Shown here: positions 4,502-7,258 of the stretch, one piece after another | Layout of the letters: every line of letters starts with the position of its first letter | How positions within the stretch are numbered: the stretch's first letter is position 1 | NCBI GenBank assembly: GCA_043763605.1 | Contig: JAYULM010000454.1 | Span: 1 to 7,258 of the forward strand | Source: JACMIU01 sp043763605 | Lineage (GTDB): Bacteria; Armatimonadota; Armatimonadia; Armatimonadales; Armatimonadaceae | Direction: 5' to 3' | Length of the DNA stretch: 7,258 nucleotides | Translations under genes and position numbers: made by a program | The notes under the pieces: model-generated | The model's database searches: none | The model's input: the letters and a program-made list of their open reading frames with translations, nothing else | Told to the model about the DNA's origin: nothing

Positions 4502-5962
4502 GTGAACCTTTTCGAGGACGAACCTCAAACCACTCTTTCCGTGCCCCCCGTCTCCGTCCCCGGCGCGTCCGCGCCGCTCGCCGCCCGGATGCGTCCACGC
4601 ACACTGGACGAGGTCGCCGGACAGTCGCACCTCCTGGCAATCGGCAAGCCGCTCCGTCGTGCCATCGAGCAGGACGACCTGCGCTCCGCCATCTTTTTCG
4701 GTCCGCCCGGTTGCGGCAAATCCACCGTCGCGGGCGTGATCGCCAGTGCCACCAAAGCGCACTTCGAGAACTTTTCCGCTGTTACCGGCGGCGTCGCCGA
4801 TGTGCGCAAGATTATCGAGGCGGCTCGGGAGCGGAAAAAGGCGAATAGCAAGTCGCGCACCCTGCTATTCGTGGACGAGATCCACCGGTTCAACAAGGCG
4901 CAACAGGACGCGTTCCTGCCGCACGTCGAGGATGGAACCGTGATCCTGATCGGTGCCACGACCGAGAACCCGTACTTCGCGATTGTCGCGCCGCTCCTGT
5001 CCCGCGCCCGAGTGTATCCGTTCCACCCGCTCACCGACGACGAAATCGCGTCGCTGATCGACCGCACACTGACGGACACCGAACGCGGTCTGGGCGGGCG
5101 TAATCTGGTGCTGAAGGCAGACGCCCGAGAGTACCTGATCGGCGTCTCGAACGGCGACGCCCGCGGCACACTGAACGCACTGGAGTTGGCGGCAGCATCA
5201 GTGGTTGGATTAGTGGTCAGTGACCAGTGGTCAGTGGATAGTGCGGACCGTTCGTCCGCCGCGCCCTCCGGCACCGTTCCACTGACCACTGACCACTGTT
5301 CACTGACCACTAATCCCATCACACTCGCCGTCGCGGAGGAGGCGGTCGGCAAGCGGCGGGTGCAGTACGACAAAACGGGCGACGCGCATTACGACACGGT
5401 TTCGGCGTTCATCAAGAGTATGCGCGGCTCCGACCCGGACGCTTCCGTGTACTATCTGGCGCGGATGCTCGAAGCCGGGGAAGACCCGCGCTTTATCGCA
5501 CGGCGGCTGGTAATCCTGGCGTCCGAGGATGTCGGGAACGCCGACCCGTCCGCGCTTCCGCTCGCGATGGCGGCATTCGACGCGACGGAAAAGATCGGCT
5601 TGCCCGAGTGCGCGCTGAGTCTGTCGCAGGCGACGCTGTACCTGGCGTCCGCCCCGAAGTCGAACGCCTGCACCGTGGCGATTGGGCGCGCCCGCGAGGA
5701 TGTGCAGAAGGCACCGTTCAATGGCGTACCCCCGCATCTGCGCGATGCGCACTACGGCGGCGCGAAAAAACTGGGCGCGGGTGTCGACTACAGGTACCCG
5801 CACGATTATGCCGATAATTTTGTGGTGCAGGAGTATCTCCCCGAAGGCTTGCCCGCCGGAAATCGACGCTATTACGAGCCAACCGAAAATGGCGTGGAGG
5901 CGAAGATAAAAGCGCGGCTCGACCGGCTGTGGCGCGGGGACACTGAAAATCAGACCCCGTAG
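4502..5962 (+). CDS. rarA: Replication-associated recombination ATPase RarA (MgsA family), with an in-frame palindromic insertion
   Basis: This 486-residue AAA+ ATPase is related to clamp loaders and RuvB and acts at stalled replication forks. Motifs in order: the family N-terminus APLAARMRPRTLDEVAGQSHLL (24-45), Walker A GPPGCGKST (67-75), Walker B LLFVDEIHRF (121-130), sensor 1 GATTENP (151-157), the arginine-finger region LLSRAR (165-170), sensor 2 NGDARGTLNALE (217-228), then the C-terminal domain from about 286 with RGSDPDASVYYLARMLEAGEDP (308-329), SEDVGNADP (341-349) and YPHDYADNFVVQEYLP (432-447). The GTG at 4502 is chosen because the protein then starts (V/M)NLFED, as in RarA proteins; the in-frame GTG at 4466 adds 12 unrelated residues. 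Residues 236-272 (GLVVSDQWSV...SLTTNP) are encoded by an inverted-repeat element and are foreign to the family; they lie between the lid and the C-terminal domain without breaking the frame. Confidence 0.95.
   Translation: MNLFEDEPQTTLSVPPVSVPGASAPLAARMRPRTLDEVAGQSHLLAIGKPLRRAIEQDDLRSAIFFGPPGCGKSTVAGVIASATKAHFENFSAVTGGVADVRKIIEAARERKKANSKSRTLLFVDEIHRFNKAQQDAFLPHVEDGTVILIGATTENPYFAIVAPLLSRARVYPFHPLTDDEIASLIDRTLTDTERGLGGRNLVLKADAREYLIGVSNGDARGTLNALELAAASVVGLVVSDQWSVDSADRSSAAPSGTVPLTTDHCSLTTNPITLAVAEEAVGKRRVQYDKTGDAHYDTVSAFIKSMRGSDPDASVYYLARMLEAGEDPRFIARRLVILASEDVGNADPSALPLAMAAFDATEKIGLPECALSLSQATLYLASAPKSNACTVAIGRAREDVQKAPFNGVPPHLRDAHYGGAKKLGAGVDYRYPHDYADNFVVQEYLPEGLPAGNRRYYEPTENGVEAKIKARLDRLWRGDTENQTP
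5207..5316. repeat. Palindromic mobile-type repeat inserted in frame within rarA
   Basis: The left arm (5207-5237) and right arm (5279-5316) are reverse complements over 31 bp with one mismatch; the right arm carries one extra 7-bp unit. Both arms are built from the 11-mer AGTGGTCAGTG: two copies at 5212-5222 and 5226-5236, and three inverse copies at 5280-5290, 5287-5297 and 5301-5311. Between the arms is a second small hairpin (GCGGAC at 5243-5248, GTCCGC at 5254-5259). The element is open in the rarA frame (GLVVSDQWSV...LTTDHCSLTTNP), and the opposite strand is open in a register giving almost the same end peptides (LVVSEQWSV...STDHWSLTTNP). Gene-borne palindromes of this type are known, for example Rickettsia palindromic elements; membership of any named family is not established here. 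Confidence 0.85.
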
Positions 5963-5981
5963 CAGACAGATATATTTGCGG

Positions 5982-5987
5982 TATAAT
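5982..5987 (+). promoter_or_regulatory. TATAAT -10 upstream of the small membrane protein genes
   Basis: A perfect TATAAT lies 19 nt after the rarA stop codon; no convincing -35 is seen at 16-18 bp. Transcription from about 5994 would give a leader of about 45 nt containing AAAGGAG before the ATG at 6039, so the two small genes probably form their own transcript. Confidence 0.5.
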
Positions 5988-6038
5988 TCTTAACGCTAAT
6001 TATTGCGCTGGGTACTCTTCAACGAAAGGAGCAACTCC

Positions 6039-6296
6039 ATGATAGATCGTCGCTTGTTTTTCGTCGGGGCAGTGGTTGTGGCCCTTATCTTCCTTTCTCT
6101 CATCGGTATGACGCCGCAGGTGTTGTGGCAGAAGGTTCAGGAGTTCGCCAGTGGTGCCGGGGGTGCTGCGAACGCTACGCTGGAGCAGACCGAAAGGCGC
6201 GGCAAACAATACGATGAGGCGGGGCAGATTCTCGACTCGCTCCCGGGTGAAAAACAAGAAACCTGGACCTCACGTAAAAGCCGTAACCTGAAGTAG
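6039..6296 (+). CDS. Small single-pass membrane protein, unknown function
   Basis: The 85-residue product has a basic N-terminus (MIDRR) followed by one hydrophobic helix at about 6-23 (LFFVGAVVVALIFLSLIG). A cytoplasmic or periplasmic tail follows that is helical and charged (LEQTERRGKQYDEAGQIL, 48-65) and ends in a basic stretch (TSRKSRNLK). No family is recognised. The ATG at 6039 was chosen because AAAGGAG (6025-6031) lies 7 nt upstream; the frame opens earlier at 6003 but has no ribosome binding site there. The TM-then-helix layout resembles small YtxH-like or assembly-type proteins only in outline. The next small membrane gene starts 38 nt downstream, so the two are probably cotranscribed. 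Confidence 0.7.
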   Translation: MIDRRLFFVGAVVVALIFLSLIGMTPQVLWQKVQEFASGAGGAANATLEQTERRGKQYDEAGQILDSLPGEKQETWTSRKSRNLK

Positions 6297-6334
6297 CACC
6301 GCGCCGTTATACAGAACGTAAGGTGGGAACAACG

Positions 6335-6613
6335 ATGCAGTACCGACTTCTTTGGGGATACGCGAACGGCGGCGGCAGCCTATGGTGGTTTGTCGGGATC
6401 GCAGTCGGAACCACGACTGCCCTCGGCTATCCCGCGTTCGTGGAACTCTGGCGTCACATTCTGTTGGCACTGGGCGCATTACTCTGTCTGTCCGCGCCGC
6501 TCCTCGGTGTCCTGGCGACCCGCGCGGTTCAGAAGCAGTTCCGGGAGCGGACGCGGCGCAAGGCGAGGCGGCAACGCGGTCCCGAATACGCCGATTACGC
6601 GTATATCCTCTAA
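6335..6613 (+). CDS. Small two-helix membrane protein, unknown function
   Basis: The 92-residue product has two predicted membrane helices, about 16-33 (LWWFVGIAVGTTTALGYP) and 41-62 (HILLALGALLCLSAPLLGVLAT), joined by a short loop. A strongly basic tail follows (QKQFRERTRRKARRQRG, 66-82) and would sit in the cytoplasm by the positive-inside rule, placing both termini inside. The C-terminus is tyrosine-rich (YADYAYIL). No family is recognised. The ATG at 6335 is preceded by AAGGTGG (6320-6326), while the in-frame GTG at 6323 is part of that ribosome binding site and is rejected as a start. It lies 38 nt after the previous small membrane gene with no terminator between them, so they probably work or are at least expressed together. 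Confidence 0.65.
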   Translation: MQYRLLWGYANGGGSLWWFVGIAVGTTTALGYPAFVELWRHILLALGALLCLSAPLLGVLATRAVQKQFRERTRRKARRQRGPEYADYAYIL

Positions 6614-6646
6614 TCGTTTCGCGCCGGGTATGACAGTTGTCTGGGG

Positions 6647-6652
6647 TATCAT
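6647..6652 (+). promoter_or_regulatory. -10-like hexamer directly upstream of the CoA-binding gene
   Basis: TATCAT ends 6 nt before the ATG at 6659, the same geometry as at rarA. There is no Shine-Dalgarno between 6613 and 6659, so a leaderless mRNA is likely. No proper -35 is seen; ATGACA (6630-6635) is close to consensus but only 11 bp away. Confidence 0.4.
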
Positions 6653-6658
6653 CGCCCT

Positions 6659-7060
6659 ATGAACGATACCATCGACGCGATCCTGTCCGCGCAAACGTTC
6701 GCCGTAGTCGGCGCGTCCGCGAACACGGAGAAGTTCGGCTACAAAGTCTGGCACATGCTCCGCGCACACGGCAAAACGGCGTACGCGGTCAACCCCAACG
6801 CCACAACGATTGCGGGCGAGACGGTCTATGCGTCACTCGCCGACCTGCCGCACCCCCCGGAAGTCGTGGTCGCCGTCGTCCCACCCAAAGCCACGGAAAC
6901 GTTGCCCGCGCAACTCGCCGCCGCCGGGATCAAGTATCTGTGGATGCAACCCGGGGCGGAAAGCGCGCAGGCGGTCGCGGACGCTGAAGCGAACGGCATC
7001 GCTGTGATCCACGGCGGTCCGTGTATTATGGTGGAGCTACGCGCATGGTATCGCGGATGA
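6659..7060 (+). CDS. CoA-binding domain protein (YccU-like)
   Basis: This 133-residue single-domain protein matches the small CoA-binding family (Pfam CoA_binding_2 type), which has a Rossmann-like fold related to the CoA-binding domain of succinyl-CoA synthetase. The nucleotide-binding loop is FAVVGASANTEKFGYKV (14-30), followed by AYAVNPNATTIAGETVYASLADLP (41-64), the strand VVVAVVPPKATETL (69-82) and the family block KYLWMQPGAESAQAVADAEANGIAVI (92-117). The C-terminus HGGPCIMVELRAWY (118-131) keeps the conserved Cys-Ile-x-x-E spacing but has His-Gly-Gly where relatives often have Asp-Arg. Length is normal for the family. The biological role is unsettled; CoA or another nucleotide may be bound. 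It follows the small membrane genes by 45 nt but appears to have its own promoter, so shared function is not implied. Confidence 0.9.
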   Translation: MNDTIDAILSAQTFAVVGASANTEKFGYKVWHMLRAHGKTAYAVNPNATTIAGETVYASLADLPHPPEVVVAVVPPKATETLPAQLAAAGIKYLWMQPGAESAQAVADAEANGIAVIHGGPCIMVELRAWYRG

Positions 7061-7208
7061 AGCGGTGGCGGCAAATAACGATTGTCAATCCCGTTCCGGC
7101 TCACGCAGGCGGATAGGAGAATCGACAGTGTGACCGGGCACATTGCTGGCATACGGATCGTCCTATAGTCTTCGGCAAAAGTATTGCTGGTGAGGTATCC
7201 TTTCAGGC

Positions 7209-7258
7209 ATGAAGCCACTCTCCCTCGACCTACGCCAACGCATTGTAGATGCACTCGA
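7209..7258 (+). CDS. Probable IS630-family transposase, first 17 codons (cut by window end)
   Basis: The frame starting at ATG 7209 reads MKPLSLDLRQRIVDALE and runs off the window. The pattern 'SLDLRxRIVxA' is the characteristic start of IS630-family transposases, where it opens the N-terminal helix-turn-helix DNA-binding domain. Only 17 residues are visible, so the catalytic DDE part, the far end of the element and its integrity cannot be judged. No Shine-Dalgarno is present; TATCCT (7196-7201) ends 7 nt before the ATG. IS630 elements insert at TA. The left end is probably in 7061-7208, for example near the TATAG at 7164-7168, but without the right end it cannot be fixed. The 148-nt gap 7061-7208 holds no gene I can support. 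Confidence 0.6.
   Translation, partial: MKPLSLDLRQRIVDAL

Noticed and set aside
5207..5316. GTGGTCAGTG repeats as a CRISPR array
   Set aside because: Units are 7-14 bp apart with no unique spacers and occur in inverted orientation; this is a palindromic repeat.
4525..5373. Long minus-strand frame of 282 codons opposite rarA
   Set aside because: It is antisense to a clearly conserved AAA+ ATPase, shows Ser/Arg-rich shadow composition, and stays open through the repeat only because the palindrome is open on both strands.
5935..5959. Hairpin at the end of rarA (CGGGG / CCCCG with inner CTGA / TCAG) as a terminator
   Set aside because: Lies inside the coding end, has an asymmetric bulge and no T run after it.
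6826..7254. Minus-strand frame of 142 codons opposite the CoA-binding gene and transposase start
   Set aside because: Antisense shadow with no domain, overlapping two better-supported plus-strand genes.

Overview
This is a GC-rich bacterial chromosomal window: hand counts over two fabI rows (601-660 and 721-780) give about 61% GC. It mixes housekeeping genes with a few accessory pieces. The genes do not fix the phylum. A high-GC lineage with TATAAT-like promoters lying right against some start codons, a secreted GH16 glucanase and in-frame palindromic repeats would suit groups such as Armatimonadota or Chloroflexota, but that placement is a low-confidence guess.

Layout. Positions 3-344 hold the 3' part of an AT-richer reading frame (about 43% GC over 121-300) interrupted by one in-frame TGA; it looks like foreign, decayed DNA. 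An extended -10 promoter at 448-456 precedes fabI (509-1312, plus strand), an enoyl-ACP reductase of fatty-acid synthesis. A perfect 15-bp-arm hairpin at 1319-1350 separates fabI from a convergent minus-strand toxin-antitoxin-like pair (antitoxin-like 1747-2052, toxin-like 1341-1745). The pair has a 1-nt gap, and a palindrome overlaps its putative promoter. Further along the minus strand lie an unrecognised 442-residue membrane-anchored or exported protein (2121-3449, TTG start, extended -10 promoter) and a secreted GH16 beta-glucanase (3558-4373).

A divergent intergenic region (4374-4501) leads into the plus-strand gene rarA (4502-5962), an AAA+ replication-recombination ATPase. Its coding sequence carries an in-frame palindromic element at 5207-5316, which adds about 37 residues at the junction between the ATPase part and the C-terminal part. 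After it come two small membrane proteins (6039-6296 and 6335-6613), a CoA-binding-domain protein (6659-7060), and the first 17 codons of a probable IS630-family transposase cut by the window edge (7209-7258).

Functional view. fabI, rarA and the CoA-binding gene are ordinary housekeeping genes that appear to be transcribed separately. The minus-strand block 4373-1341 combines two exported or envelope proteins with a stability-module-like pair. The most distinctive feature is the palindromic repeat inside rarA: both strands are open through it in registers that give nearly the same terminal peptides, so it behaves like a mobile palindrome able to sit inside genes. A second pattern is that rarA and the CoA-binding gene have -10-like hexamers 6 nt before the start codon and no visible Shine-Dalgarno, which suggests leaderless mRNAs. 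I see no larger undescribed multi-gene system in this window.
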